Shown in pieces: positions 15,831 through 25,130 of a stretch of DNA of 40,168 nt. A model generated the notes under the pieces. The model made no database searches. It saw only the letters and a list, made by a program, of their open reading frames with translations, and was not told where the DNA came from. Both the position numbers and the translations under genes were made by a program. The number at the start of each line of letters is the position of its first letter. Positions within the stretch are counted from its first letter, which is position 1. The stretch comes from Methanolobus sp. UBA32. Lineage in GTDB: Archaea; Halobacteriota; Methanosarcinia; Methanosarcinales; Methanosarcinaceae. Where the stretch lies: assembly GCA_002507205.1 (NCBI GenBank), contig DAZF01000053.1:1-40168 (forward strand). Direction: 5' to 3'.

Positions 15831-16746
15831 AATCTTTTATCCTGCTGAAACTGTCAATTATCAATTCAACGGAATGTTCGCTCGGTAACTGGCTGGCATA
15901 GATGAGTTTTTCGTTGAACGTTTTCTCCCTGCCAAGAACTTCATTTGCAAGCTCACTGTTGGATTCCCTGAGTGCCTCGGTGCTATCCATAAATAGGGTC
16001 TGGCAATCCTTGCACAGTTCAACCAGTATAGAAAGAACATCATCTGGCAGTGCAATATAAGAAAAATGTAATGATATTTTAGATATGTGGTCTCCGATAC
16101 GTTCTATCTCATTGGCTGCAAGACGATAGTAAAAAGATCCCACAAGACTCAGATTATCATTCTTTGAAGCTTTTTTCAGGTTAAGGCGTTGAACATATTG
16201 TTTTGATACAAGAAGGAACATGCGATCCAGGTCATCATCACGGGTTATTATATGATTACACAGATCCCGGTCATTTTCTGTAAATGCCATTGCAAGTTCG
16301 TCCAGCATAAGATAGACAAGAGAGGACATTCTTTTGAGACCTTTTTCTATGGTGAAATCTTCAGTATCAAGGAAATTCTTAATTACTATTTTCTTATCAC
16401 TGCTTTCGACGACCTCAAGTCCCACAAGACGATGACATAGTTCTTTGATCTGCCGGCGTACATCAGTCGGAATATTATCTCCAGTCAGTTCTATTATCTG
16501 ATAGTCTTCAACGATATACAGGCCTACGATATCCCTTATTATATGATCCAGCTGCTTATTGAGCTTTATCTTCTTAATCTTTTTAGAAGGCTTTACAGCA
16601 GGAGGTTGGAGAAGTAAGGAACCATCTTCCTGGTAAAAAATAGATATATGAGAACCAGCTTCCAACTTTGAACGAAGCGCCCATTTTTTAGGCAGGGTCA
16701 TAACATAAGTGGATTTGCCCGTTATCTGCACTTTTCTGGTATCCAT
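15784..16746 (-). CDS. AbrB-PhoU phosphate regulator (second copy)
   Basis: This 320-residue protein starts MDTRKVQITGKSTYVMTLPKKWA, an AbrB/SpoVT-like domain of ~45 residues, then a PhoU-like helical region with the metal-ligand style segment ANEIERIGDHISKISLHF and a second repeat ending SRIKDYASNIAESAIDL. Its layout equals the copy at 1387-2418, so the phosphate/pilus region is flanked by paralogues. A TATA-like box near 16795-16803 predicts a ~27-nt leader. The 3' end overlaps the four-helix membrane protein gene. It may regulate pst expression or PstABC activity; the AbrB part suggests nucleic-acid binding, which is inference. Confidence 0.88.
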   Translation of the reverse strand: MDTRKVQITGKSTYVMTLPKKWALRSKLEAGSHISIFYQEDGSLLLQPPAVKPSKKIKKIKLNKQLDHIIRDIVGLYIVEDYQIIELTGDNIPTDVRRQIKELCHRLVGLEVVESSDKKIVIKNFLDTEDFTIEKGLKRMSSLVYLMLDELAMAFTENDRDLCNHIITRDDDLDRMFLLVSKQYVQRLNLKKASKNDNLSLVGSFYYRLAANEIERIGDHISKISLHFSYIALPDDVLSILVELCKDCQTLFMDSTEALRESNSELANEVLGREKTFNEKLIYASQLPSEHSVELIIDSFSRIKDYASNIAESAIDLSQL

Positions 16747-16888
16747 CTGTTTTCACGATCCAAAAGGAATTTAGGACTATTGAACCGGAATTTGACTATA
16801 AAGTTTGTCTTAATAGAACCGTAGAAGCTATGTAGACTATATAGGTCACGTAGAGATATTAAAAAGAAAACAAGGATTAAGTAAATAC

Positions 16889-17986
16889 TCATCCCAGCAA
16901 AGAATCAGGACCTATCCTTCCGCTCCTAATCATATGATCGGCAAGCACCACTGCCATCATGGACTCTGCAACAGGCACCATTCTTGGAGGAATTGTGGGA
17001 TCGTGCCTTCCATGTACTTCAAGGTCGATCTCTTTCATTGCAGCCATGTCAACACTTTTCTGGGTCTTTGAGATAGAAGGGGTTGGTTTTACTGCTATTC
17101 TGCATATTATTGGCAGCCCTGTGGATATACCACCTATCATGCCACCTGCATTATTCGTTTTTGGAACTACCTGACCATTTTCAATTATAAATGGGTCGTT
17201 CATCTGGCTTCCCTTCATCCGGGAGCATTCAAAACCTGCACCAAACTCCACACCTTTTACAGCACCTATGCTCATCATCGCACAGGCAATATCTGCATCC
17301 AGCTTGCCGAATACCGGCTCTCCAAGACCTGCAGGCATACCTGTGGCTATTATTTCCACGATACCGCCAATGCTGTCACCTTCAAGACGGGCAGTGTTCA
17401 CCTGCTCAAGCATCTTTTCAGCGGCCTCGGGGTCTGCACAGCGTACAACGTTTTTCTCAACGTTCAAGCGTATCTCATCAAAGGAAAGCTGCTTTGCTTT
17501 TACGCCGCCAAGCTCAATGACATGGGCAAATACCTCAATACCTGCCAGAGAGAGGAGTTTTTTGGCAACAGCACCACCGGCAACCCTGCCAATGGTTTCC
17601 CTGCCTGATGACCTGCCTCCACCTCTGTGGTCACGGATACCGTATTTCTCAGAATAGAACAGGTCTGCGTGGCCAGGACGCGGAATATCCTTAATGTAAT
17701 CATAAGCACTGGACTTTGCATTCTTGTTCCATACAAGCATGGATACGGGCATTCCTGTTGTAACACCCTCAATTACACCGGACAATAGTTCCACGGAATC
17801 TGCTTCTGAGCGTGGTGTGGATACTTCACTCTGTCCCGGACGGCGGCGGTCAAGGTCTTTCTGAATATCAGTTTCCGATAGTTCAAGTCCTGCCGGTACC
17901 CCGTCAACAACAACTCCCAGGGCTTTTCCATGGGATTCGCCCCAGGTGGTGATCCTGAAAGAATGTCCGAATGTATTTCCTGGCAT
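16889..17986 (-). CDS. aroC: Chorismate synthase
   Basis: This enzyme catalyses the last shikimate step, 5-enolpyruvylshikimate-3-phosphate to chorismate, using reduced FMN. The 365-residue length is typical. Signature segments are [20 protein letters not shown] at the start, [35 protein letters not shown] and GGISTG. A TATA-like box at about 18009-18018, inside the tail of the upstream transporter gene, is centred ~27 nt before the ATG, so aroC likely has its own leaderless transcript. Nothing unusual in the protein. Confidence 0.97.
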   Translation of the reverse strand: MPGNTFGHSFRITTWGESHGKALGVVVDGVPAGLELSETDIQKDLDRRRPGQSEVSTPRSEADSVELLSGVIEGVTTGMPVSMLVWNKNAKSSAYDYIKDIPRPGHADLFYSEKYGIRDHRGGGRSSGRETIGRVAGGAVAKKLLSLAGIEVFAHVIELGGVKAKQLSFDEIRLNVEKNVVRCADPEAAEKMLEQVNTARLEGDSIGGIVEIIATGMPAGLGEPVFGKLDADIACAMMSIGAVKGVEFGAGFECSRMKGSQMNDPFIIENGQVVPKTNNAGGMIGGISTGLPIICRIAVKPTPSISKTQKSVDMAAMKEIDLEVHGRHDPTIPPRMVPVAESMMAVVLADHMIRSGRIGPDSLLG

Positions 17987-18011
17987 AATCGTATAGAGTT
18001 CCTGATAATAT

Positions 18012-18893
18012 TTATATCGACCGTGTGTGAGCTGGTTCTATATGCACGAGGACATCCTCTATCCCATCAAAACTCTCCTTGATACGGTACTGCACAATAT
18101 GGGAAATTGTATGGGATTTATAGGTACTCATATTAGGGTCCACCTCAACATGAAGATCCACGTAAACACTTCCCGGAGGGCCACGTGTTCTTATGTTGTG
18201 ACAATCGATCACACCTTCTACATTACAGACTACCTCAGATATCTCTTCAGGATCTATCTGAGATTCATCTATCAGTATGGATATGCTATGGAATATTATC
18301 TCTGCACCTGCATGCAATATGACAAATGCGATCAATATAGAAACTGCAGGATCAATGATAGGATAACCGAGCCTGATAGCTATCAGACCCAGTATTACAG
18401 AAAGTGAAACATATATGTCACTTCTGGTGTGGGCAGAATCTGCAAGAAGCACTTCACTGTTCAGTTGTCTACCTTTTTTGCTTTCATAGGTAGTCACTGA
18501 ATAGTTGACCAGCATTGTACCAAGCATCACTGCAAAACTTATTGCAGTAACTTCCGGATGATTGCCATTTCCAAAGCGGTCAAATGCCGAATGGACAATT
18601 TCGAAGGCAACAATGGCCAGTATCACAGCTATCATTATGGAAGCCAGTGTCTCGAACTTACGATGACCGTAAGGATGTTCCTTGTCAGGTGGTTTGGCTG
18701 CTATCTGAATGCCGATGAGACCTACAATATTGGAAACTCCATCAAAAAGAGAATGGAAACCGTCTGACTGCATACTGAGTACGTTTGTGTAAAAACCGTA
18801 GGCAATCTTGGCAAAAGACACTGCCAGATTCAGGAAAAGTACATAGACCATTACTTTTCGTATTTGCCTGAACCGGGATTCCATGTCGTACAT
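18012..18893 (-). CDS. Cation diffusion facilitator (CDF) metal transporter
   Basis: This ~293-residue protein has six membrane helices and a C-terminal cytoplasmic ferredoxin-like domain. Helix 2 carries SDGFHSLFD and helix 5 [13 protein letters not shown], the paired His/Asp sites that bind divalent metal for proton-coupled export. [11 protein letters not shown] is the conserved loop between helices 2 and 3. The metal (Zn, Mn, Fe or Co) cannot be fixed from this. Start ATG 18893 is preferred: a TATA-like box centred near 18919 is 26 nt upstream; TTG 18896 and ATG 18884 are alternatives. aroC follows 25 bp downstream but probably has its own promoter. Confidence 0.92.
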   Translation of the reverse strand: MYDMESRFRQIRKVMVYVLFLNLAVSFAKIAYGFYTNVLSMQSDGFHSLFDGVSNIVGLIGIQIAAKPPDKEHPYGHRKFETLASIMIAVILAIVAFEIVHSAFDRFGNGNHPEVTAISFAVMLGTMLVNYSVTTYESKKGRQLNSEVLLADSAHTRSDIYVSLSVILGLIAIRLGYPIIDPAVSILIAFVILHAGAEIIFHSISILIDESQIDPEEISEVVCNVEGVIDCHNIRTRGPPGSVYVDLHVEVDPNMSTYKSHTISHIVQYRIKESFDGIEDVLVHIEPAHTRSI

Positions 18894-19016
18894 CAATAGA
18901 ACTATTGAACATCAACAATATAAACTATATGATTTTTATATCTATAAAAAGAAGGGAAACCAACAATCGTTAACACCAAATGCTTTAATATATAAATAAA
19001 AGCATAGTACGTTCAG

Positions 19017-19742
19017 GTGATACTTTTGGTTCCAATCATAAAGAAAAATTATTTCTTAATTTCACTATTATTGATAATTTCCCTGAGTTCAGGATGCCTT
19101 GAAACTCCACAGGCAACTCCTGCAGCTATCGATGAGAATGCACTGCTGGCTTATGGATGGTCACAGGTATCCATCGAGGAGAACTCATTCGAGCAAATAG
19201 TTACTGATTCAACAAGCATAGTTCTCAATTCCACGACTGTAAAATACCATAATGACAGACTGAGTGAGGATATAAGTAAACAGGTAAGTGATTTCCAGGA
19301 GTCTAACAACCTTCCTGTTTCCATAATACTGCCTGAAAACCTGAGTGCGCAAATAATCACATACCGCCTTTCTTTGCCCTCCGGAGCTAAACTCCCCACC
19401 GGACTTGTATCCAAAATAATGGAAAAGAAGATAGCTGAAATAGAGGATGATGGAGAGGTTGAGAACCTTCAGGAAACAACTTCAAGAAACCTGACGCTTG
19501 CAGACGGGACCGAAACCATGGTAAAGATATTCTCAGCATCAGGCAACTCTACTGATTCGGGAATGAGAATGCTGGGTTTTGTCACTGCTTTTGAGAATGA
19601 AGATACCAGCACCATAATTATGGGACTCGTGCCGGATGGTGAATACCGTGTTGAAGTCTGGCCTATAAACGACACACTATTCTCAATAGACGGAGAAAGT
19701 GAACTTGATGAAATGCTGGAACTTGTAAGTACTATAGAGTGA
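19017..19742 (+). CDS. Secreted lipoprotein, unknown function
   Basis: This 241-residue protein has a lipoprotein signal: a hydrophobic helix then LSSGC (Cys ~27). The mature part is mixed alpha/beta with serine- and glutamate-rich stretches and no recognised motif. The start is GTG 19017; a TATA-like box (18985-18997) is centred 26 nt before it, so a leaderless GTG-starting mRNA is likely. TTG 19026 is an alternative. CooC follows 44 bp downstream with its own TATA box, so no functional link should be assumed. Confidence 0.72.
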   Translation: MILLVPIIKKNYFLISLLLIISLSSGCLETPQATPAAIDENALLAYGWSQVSIEENSFEQIVTDSTSIVLNSTTVKYHNDRLSEDISKQVSDFQESNNLPVSIILPENLSAQIITYRLSLPSGAKLPTGLVSKIMEKKIAEIEDDGEVENLQETTSRNLTLADGTETMVKIFSASGNSTDSGMRMLGFVTAFENEDTSTIIMGLVPDGEYRVEVWPINDTLFSIDGESELDEMLELVSTIE

Positions 19743-19786
19743 GTACAACCGGAAAATATAATTCACATAAATTCTCAGTTCTGAGC

Positions 19787-20557
19787 ATGGTAAAAATTGC
19801 AGTCACAGGAAAAGGCGGAGTAGGCAAGACAACATTTTCCGGAACTCTTGCAAGAATGCTGGCAAGGGATGGGCATGATGTGCTTGCCATTGATGCCGAT
19901 GCTGACATGAATCTTGCTTCCTCCCTCGGGATAGAAAAAGCCCCGGAACCACTCACTGATTATCAGGATCTCATTGAAGAGAGAGCAGGGGAAAAGGGAG
20001 GAATGTTCAAATTCAACCCGAAGGTCGATGACATTGTGGATAAGTTCGGTGTTGTTGGTCCTGATAATGTCAAAATGCTCGTCATGGGTACTATCGAGAG
20101 AGGCGGAAGTGGCTGCATGTGCCCTGCTTCAGCGTTCCTTAAAGCTTTTTTGCGCCATGTGGTGCTAAAAGATTCCAGTGCAGTAATACTGGATATGGAA
20201 GCAGGAATTGAACACCTTGGAAGAGGCACGACCCGTGGAATAGACCTTATGATAGTTGTTGTTGAACCGGGAATGCGTTCTATTGAAACAGCCCAGAGGA
20301 TAAAGCAACTTTCCGAAGGTATCGATGTAAAACATCTTGCTGCAATCATTAACAAAGGCACTTCCGCAAATATAAAACCAAAACTGGAAGAACTTGGAAT
20401 CCCTGTACTCGGAGAAATACCATACGACCCGGGTCTCATGGAAGCTGACTTCAATGGACTTGCACCAATTGATGTCGGAGGCAAGTGGATTGACTCTGTA
20501 ACCGAAATCAAGGATAAGATGCTTGAAATGATAGCAGGTTTTGAGAAAGAAGAATAG
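19787..20557 (+). CDS. cooC: CooC-type nickel-insertion ATPase (CODH maturation)
   Basis: This 256-residue MinD/ParA-like ATPase has a deviant P-loop GKGGVGKTT (8-16), switch region IDADADMN (36-42) and the CooC hallmark GSGCMCP with Cys110 and Cys112, which bind metal at the dimer interface. In CooC proteins this delivers nickel to the C-cluster of carbon monoxide dehydrogenase, part of the CODH/ACS complex of acetate and carbon metabolism in methanogens. ATG 19787 is chosen over GTG 19739 because the MVKIAVTGKGG start fits the family and an AATATAAT box lies ~29 nt upstream. CODH subunits are not in the window. A small cupin gene follows after 15 bp. Confidence 0.9.
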   Translation: MVKIAVTGKGGVGKTTFSGTLARMLARDGHDVLAIDADADMNLASSLGIEKAPEPLTDYQDLIEERAGEKGGMFKFNPKVDDIVDKFGVVGPDNVKMLVMGTIERGGSGCMCPASAFLKAFLRHVVLKDSSAVILDMEAGIEHLGRGTTRGIDLMIVVVEPGMRSIETAQRIKQLSEGIDVKHLAAIINKGTSANIKPKLEELGIPVLGEIPYDPGLMEADFNGLAPIDVGGKWIDSVTEIKDKMLEMIAGFEKEE

Positions 20558-20572
20558 ACCCGTGGTTCCATA

Positions 20573-20935
20573 ATGATCAGAACTTCCTGTAAGACGGTAG
20601 AAGCCTACATCACAAAAGATGGTTCATCCATCAGGGAACTTATGCACCCTCTTGTGCATGGTAACTCGGCCCAGAGTCTTGCTGAGGCCACAGTACCTGC
20701 AGGAAGTACAACACTTTTGCATCGGCACAACGTTACAGAAGAGATATATCATATTTTATCGGGCTTTGGTCTGATGACACTTGGGGAAGAATCTATTTTA
20801 GTCGAAGAAGGAGATTCTGTATACATCCATCCAGGAACCCCCCATAATATCAAAAATACCGGAGAAGCAGAACTTAGGTTACTGTGCTGCTGCTCCCCTT
20901 CCTATTCACATGACGATACTGAGATACTTGAATAA
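20573..20935 (+). CDS. Small cupin-domain protein
   Basis: This 120-residue single-domain cupin (Cupin_2) has motif 1, HRHNVTEEIYHILSG (His ligands, Glu, Tyr), and motif 2, GDSVYIHPGTPHNIKN, so a metal-binding barrel is expected. A CCC run (LLCCCSP) near the end is unusual for such proteins and could bind metal or be redox-active. It is 15 bp after cooC and probably in the same transcript, which suggests but does not show a role in metal handling. Its TAA ends one base before the converging TctA-like gene. Confidence 0.85.
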   Translation: MIRTSCKTVEAYITKDGSSIRELMHPLVHGNSAQSLAEATVPAGSTTLLHRHNVTEEIYHILSGFGLMTLGEESILVEEGDSVYIHPGTPHNIKNTGEAELRLLCCCSPSYSHDDTEILE

Positions 20936-20936
20936 G

Positions 20937-22280
20937 CTAAATGAAATGCAGTATCACAGGTAAAAGTATCACACCCATCGCATGGCTTTTCTTTACCCCG
21001 AGAAACGTAGCAAGCATTCCTATGGGAATGGCTATCACAAATATAAGCAAGCCAAATAATCCTGTGGAAAATAGGACCATGGTTGCAAGAAAGAAAATTA
21101 TTCCGTAGCAAAGTTTTGGGTACTCGATATCTTCCAGAACATGGTGGATATTATCACCAAGATAGATTGTTGAAAAATATGAAAGTAGTGAGGTCAGCAG
21201 TATAGCACACAAAAAAAGTAGTACTAATGAAGTCTCCAATGTGATACCACCCAGTAGGTCATTTATAGCTACCATGGCACCGCTCCTGGTCTTTCCGATG
21301 AATGTAAGTGCCATCAAACCAAAAATTGCGTTGCTTGTATTGACACCTGATATGGAAACGATGAACTCTTTTGACGAACTTAAAAACGCTTTATCAGTTT
21401 CATATTCATGACCGGGATCCTTTTCTTCCTGTTTAACAAAAAGACGGGCGAAGACAGTTGCTATCGATGAAGATATACCAGGCAACCATGCTACAATAGA
21501 ACCAAAGATACTACCAGTTAATACTCCCCTGAGAATCTTTCTTTTTTCAAGGTCCGGCTTTGAATCATGTTGGGCAGGAATAACAGGATCAGAGAACAGG
21601 CTTATGATAAGCTGGGATGCACCAAAAAGTCCGCTTAGCAGTGGAAGCAGTATAGAGCCCTGTCCCCATTTTATTATTGGAACTGAAAGGTATTCCATCC
21701 GGAATGCAAAAACTCCTAAAAGACCGCTTATGCCAAAGAGTAAAAGAGCATAGAATCGTTTTTTCCAGCTTTTTTGTCTTCCTTCAGCATGAAGATATTC
21801 TCCTTTTTCGGTCATGACCATTACAAATACTACAAAAATGAGTATGTAAGCCATGTTTTCCTGTATGAGGCTATAACTTTTCACAAATAAAAATGAAAGC
21901 GGGATTACAGTGAACAGGGAAAACACAACGGAACCTGCACTTCCCAGTGCTGAAAGACGAACAGCCTGTGAACCCTGACCTTCAAGCAGTAGAGTATGAC
22001 CCGGAAGCACTGCCAGGGCAGTATCTTCTCCTGGTGCTCCAAGGAAAATTGATGGAATAATATCATGGAAGGTATGGGATATTGCATTTGAAAGTATCAT
22101 AGCCGCAATGCAAACAACCGGCAATCCATTTTCAAAGAGCAGAGGAGAGAACGCAAGTAATATCAATGCAAAGTTGTTGGTGTGAATTCCTGGCACGAGA
22201 CCGGAAATTACACCCAGAAGATAGCCTGCAACCACTGATATTAAAAATGCCCAAATGGGAACATCTATTAGCATACTCAT
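20937..22280 (-). CDS. TctA-like (COG1784/DUF112-type) membrane permease
   Basis: This 447-residue protein has 11-12 helices. The first helices carry GVISGLVPGIHTNN and the second half has GSIFGSIVAWLPGISSS, the duplicated glycine/proline motifs of the TctA family of tripartite tricarboxylate transporters. LGAPGEDTALAVLPGH is another family block. Archaeal members lack the TctB/TctC partners and their substrate is not known; none are seen here. The gene converges on the cupin gene with only one base between the stops. Start ATG 22280; ATG 22274 (second Met) is equally possible. Confidence 0.85.
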   Translation of the reverse strand: MSMLIDVPIWAFLISVVAGYLLGVISGLVPGIHTNNFALILLAFSPLLFENGLPVVCIAAMILSNAISHTFHDIIPSIFLGAPGEDTALAVLPGHTLLLEGQGSQAVRLSALGSAGSVVFSLFTVIPLSFLFVKSYSLIQENMAYILIFVVFVMVMTEKGEYLHAEGRQKSWKKRFYALLLFGISGLLGVFAFRMEYLSVPIIKWGQGSILLPLLSGLFGASQLIISLFSDPVIPAQHDSKPDLEKRKILRGVLTGSIFGSIVAWLPGISSSIATVFARLFVKQEEKDPGHEYETDKAFLSSSKEFIVSISGVNTSNAIFGLMALTFIGKTRSGAMVAINDLLGGITLETSLVLLFLCAILLTSLLSYFSTIYLGDNIHHVLEDIEYPKLCYGIIFFLATMVLFSTGLFGLLIFVIAIPIGMLATFLGVKKSHAMGVILLPVILHFI

Positions 22281-22426
22281 TATTATTTTCCTGTACTTTT
22301 CAGTCAGGAATATTGGACTAATACTTAATTATTGCTTTTTGTGTTTAAAATAAATATCACGTGATAATTATTGGAAATATTTTGCCAGGACAATTTTATA
22401 TAATAAGATTCCATGACCTTACAATA

Positions 22427-23347
22427 ATGAAAGCAAAAACGATCAAATGCAACAAATGCAATAATGATGCAATCATTTTTCAGAAATACTCAGGCATGCA
22501 CCTCTGCAGGAAACATTTCATAGAGGATGTTGAGCGTAAGATAAAACTTACTATCAGGAAACATTACAGCATCAAAAAGAATGATGTCATTGCAATAGGA
22601 CTTAGTGGTGGCAAAGACAGCAGTACTACCCTATACATATTACACCAGATATTCGGTAAAAGACCGGACATCGAACTTGTAGGTATTTCCATTGATGAAG
22701 GTATCGATGGATATCGGCCAAGCACGATAGATTCTGCAAAAGAGCTTACGGAAAAACTTGGTATCAGACATATAGTCCGCTCATTTAAGGAAGAATATGA
22801 TACCACAATGGATGAGATCGCACCGCAACAGAGAGAGAAAGGAGCATGCAGCTATTGCGGAGTGCTTAGGAAATCCCTATTAAATAAGATAGCTCTGGAA
22901 ATTGGCGCTTCAAAACTGGCTATCGGTCACAATCTTGACGATGAGGCACAGACAATTCTTCTCAACCACCTGAAAGGTGATGTGGCTCGTATGGTAAGGC
23001 TTGCTCCTCCAAAAGAGCTGGAAGGACTGGTGCTGAGAATGAAACCACTCAGGCATATTCCTGAGAAAGAGGTTGCCCTTTATGCTTACCTGCATGATCT
23101 TCCGTTGGGTTTTGGAGGATGTCCGTATGCCCATGAGGCAATGAGAAGAGAGATCAGGGTCATGCTCAATGAATTTGAGGTCAACCACCCGGGCACAAAA
23201 TATGCCCTGTTGAGTGGGTTTGATAAGATATCAGGCATCCTTGGCCGTGAATTCCCACAGGAAGGACTTTCCACATGCAGTCTCTGCGGGCAGGCATGTA
23301 CTGAAGATATATGCCAGGCCTGTAAGCTCCTTAAACGTGATCAATAA
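22427..23347 (+). CDS. TtcA/Ncs6-like tRNA thiolation enzyme
   Basis: This PP-loop ATPase (306 residues) adenylates a tRNA base before sulfur insertion; archaeal members (TIGR00269 group) act on wobble U34 or C32. It has an N-terminal zinc ribbon C8-x2-C11 and C27-x2-H30, PP-loop SGGKDS (60-65), CSYCGVLR (C141, C144), the GHNLDDEAQTILLN block and a C-terminal ribbon (C284, C287, C296, C299). The C141/C144/C232 cysteines fit a 4Fe-4S site. ATG 22427 is chosen over GTG 22361: TTTTATATAAT (22394-22404) is centred 27 nt upstream, so a leaderless mRNA is likely. Its last 7 bp overlap the converging membrane-protein gene. Confidence 0.9.
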   Translation: MKAKTIKCNKCNNDAIIFQKYSGMHLCRKHFIEDVERKIKLTIRKHYSIKKNDVIAIGLSGGKDSSTTLYILHQIFGKRPDIELVGISIDEGIDGYRPSTIDSAKELTEKLGIRHIVRSFKEEYDTTMDEIAPQQREKGACSYCGVLRKSLLNKIALEIGASKLAIGHNLDDEAQTILLNHLKGDVARMVRLAPPKELEGLVLRMKPLRHIPEKEVALYAYLHDLPLGFGGCPYAHEAMRREIRVMLNEFEVNHPGTKYALLSGFDKISGILGREFPQEGLSTCSLCGQACTEDICQACKLLKRDQ

Positions 23348-24249
23348 TCCAGAAGATACTCCTCAAATGAATACAGTTTCCTGTCTGTCCTGTTCAGATA
23401 GAAACGCGTAAGCCAAACAGTGATCAATGGCTGTATGACGATGGTGCTGAGGATAAATTCTAAAAATGACCATAGCTGGGCTATTACATCTACATAGGAT
23501 GTTACTTCCCCTATCAAACTAAGGAACACAGATAGCCCTATCACCAGGAGCCACATCAGAAAAACGGGGAACATATTACGTCGGAAGACTGAAATTCCTT
23601 TTTCAATTGCGCTGATGGGATCAAGACCATCAATTACAAGAGCATAATCCACAAGTAAAAACAAAACGCTCAGGACCAGTATGTATAATACCCACACAAG
23701 CATGCCGATCATGAGCAATGATGCGCCTGCGGCAGCACTTTCAGGGTTTGCAAGGAAAAGAGTCACATCACCTATTGCGATAATGCCCGGCACAAGGAAC
23801 ACTAAACCGGCAATAGCGAGCAGGAAAACAAGTATGTTCGTAAGGAAAAGATTGAGGAAATTCTTTCCACCTGCATGGAACATATCACCCAGACTCGTAT
23901 GTCCCGTTTCTGATGCTGTTTTTGCCATTCCAATAGCTCCGGCGGCAAGGAATGACTGGACGAGCATATAGAGCAAGAACAAAACAATTCCGGCAAGGAT
24001 CAACATCAACATGTTTTCAGAGAATGCAGAAGTAAACATGCTCAGCACTTCTTCAGGAGATAGAATTGAAGGGTCAATATTCTGTTTTGAGATCACCGGC
24101 GCAATAAATACCACTGTGAAGAATAACAATCCCAGGAAAAAGAATACAATTGCTGTCAACACCTCAAGTATAAATGGCACACAAATGTTCAAATTCCTTG
24201 TCCAGGTAGCAAAACCTTTGCGTACAACCGTTCCAATGTCCTCAACCAT
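23341..24249 (-). CDS. Six-helix membrane protein, DUF7847-like
   Basis: This 302-residue protein has six hydrophobic segments and short loops. The opening GTVVRKGFATWTRNLNICVP and the segment PISAIEKGISVFRRNMFPVF are the duplicated amphipathic-plus-helix units seen in archaeal DUF7847 and related membrane families of unknown function. GGAG nine nt before ATG 24249 supports the start. It converges on the tRNA thiolase gene with a 7-bp overlap. The function is not known. Confidence 0.65.
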   Translation of the reverse strand: MVEDIGTVVRKGFATWTRNLNICVPFILEVLTAIVFFFLGLLFFTVVFIAPVISKQNIDPSILSPEEVLSMFTSAFSENMLMLILAGIVLFLLYMLVQSFLAAGAIGMAKTASETGHTSLGDMFHAGGKNFLNLFLTNILVFLLAIAGLVFLVPGIIAIGDVTLFLANPESAAAGASLLMIGMLVWVLYILVLSVLFLLVDYALVIDGLDPISAIEKGISVFRRNMFPVFLMWLLVIGLSVFLSLIGEVTSYVDVIAQLWSFLEFILSTIVIQPLITVWLTRFYLNRTDRKLYSFEEYLLDY

Positions 24250-24718
24250 AAAAATGACTCCGAGATATTGACATTCTACGTATCACTCATATTTATTTGC
24301 ATCCCACAGGAAAAAAGAATAAAATATTTATGTATCTTTGAAAAACTAGTCAGAAGAGAGCAAATCCAAATCATAAATTATAAATACCATAATGCCTTTT
24401 TTAGCTTGTTCTTGCACGGGTGGCTCTTTTCATACATTAAACCCACTCCCACACTTAAACCCCACTCCCCAAATACATTAAACCCAACCACCCGTGCAAA
24501 ACGTGTTTTCTGATTTTCTGTATTCTAAATATTTTGGTTATGATAGTTGAATTACCATTGAGCATAGCAACCTTATGTGTGTTACTTAAAAACTTTTTGT
24601 TACAAACTTAATCAATATATATATGTTAGCATAATGGGACATACTAATCGCAAACTGTGGAAATGTCCAGATAAATATATATAGGTAGTACAAGCTATCT
24701 TTTTTTGAGGTGTAAAAT
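24250..24718. other. Gene-free region with a C-tract/inverted-repeat element
   Basis: Aside from the 88-bp repeat element at 24412-24499 this AT-rich region holds only promoter elements. TATA-like ATAAATATATATAGG (24671-24685) and ribosome-binding site GAGGTG (24707-24712) serve the small gene that follows. No coding frame was accepted. Confidence 0.5.
24412..24499. repeat. 88-bp element with perfect 12-bp terminal inverted repeats and C-tracts
   Basis: TTGCACGGGTGG (24412-24423) and CCACCCGTGCAA (24488-24499) are perfect inverted repeats. Inside, ATACATTAAACCCA occurs twice (24432-24445 and 24473-24486). Six C-tracts of 3-4 bases lie at 24442, 24448, 24460, 24467, 24483 and 24491, giving a G-quadruplex-capable minus strand (loops of about 3, 9 and 3 nt). 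No target-site duplication was obvious. It may be a miniature mobile element, a structured RNA or a protein-binding site. Confidence 0.6.
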
Positions 24719-24898
24719 ATGTCATTGTTATATAACTTATGGGGATTGCTCACCCTGGTATCTTTTATCTGGGTGATCTATGATATAATGACCAGTAACA
24801 AGGGCCTTGAGCCAATAAAGAAAGTACTCTGGATAGTTGTTGCATTCATTTTTGGTATCCTGGGAGCCGCCGCTTACTACTTCCTTGGACGAAAATAA
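24719..24898 (+). CDS. 59-residue PLDc_N-like membrane protein
   Basis: This short two-helix protein (MSLLYNLWGLLTLVSFIWVI, then YDIMTSNKG, KKVLWIVVAFIFGILGAAAYYFLGRK) fits the PLDc_N family of tiny membrane proteins: an aspartate after helix 1, a basic linker and a GR-K end. GAGGTG six nt before the ATG and a TATA box ~40 nt upstream support expression. A hairpin with T-rich tail overlaps its stop. The molecular role of such proteins is not settled. Confidence 0.72.
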   Translation: MSLLYNLWGLLTLVSFIWVIYDIMTSNKGLEPIKKVLWIVVAFIFGILGAAAYYFLGRK

Positions 24899-24930
24899 GA
24901 GTCTGCAAGCAGATTCTTTATTTCTATTTT
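24893..24930 (+). terminator. Hairpin terminator after the PLDc_N-like gene
   Basis: GAGTCTGC, loop AA and GCAGATTC form a stem (one G-U pair) that extends into flanking AATAA/TTATT pairing, followed by TTTATTTCTATTTTT. The stem begins at the stop codon. Confidence 0.6.
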
Positions 24931-25069
24931 TAAGGTTATTTTATCCTGCAACTTGTTCTGGATAAAGGCAAGATATCATTGCTCTGAAATCCATTTTAGA
25001 CTGTACCTTTAGTGGACAAAATAAAAGAATACGTTTTCTTTCATCTGTAAAGTGACAACTACAGGATTA

Positions 25070-25111
25070 ACCGAATCAAAAAAAGAGAAAGGATTCCGGC
25101 TTTCGCCGGAA
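25070..25111 (-). terminator. Hairpin terminator after hppA
   Basis: On the minus strand TTCCGGC, loop GAAA and GCCGGAA (25111-25094) form a perfect 7-bp stem 20 nt after the hppA stop. It is followed by TCCTTTCTCTTTTTTTT. Confidence 0.7.
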
Positions 25112-25130
25112 ATAGAATTTGTTCTTTGTT

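Noticed and set aside
19963..20571. 202-residue open frame antisense to cooC
   Set aside because: Serine/isoleucine/proline-rich shadow of a well-conserved gene, with no ribosome site and no recognisable motif.
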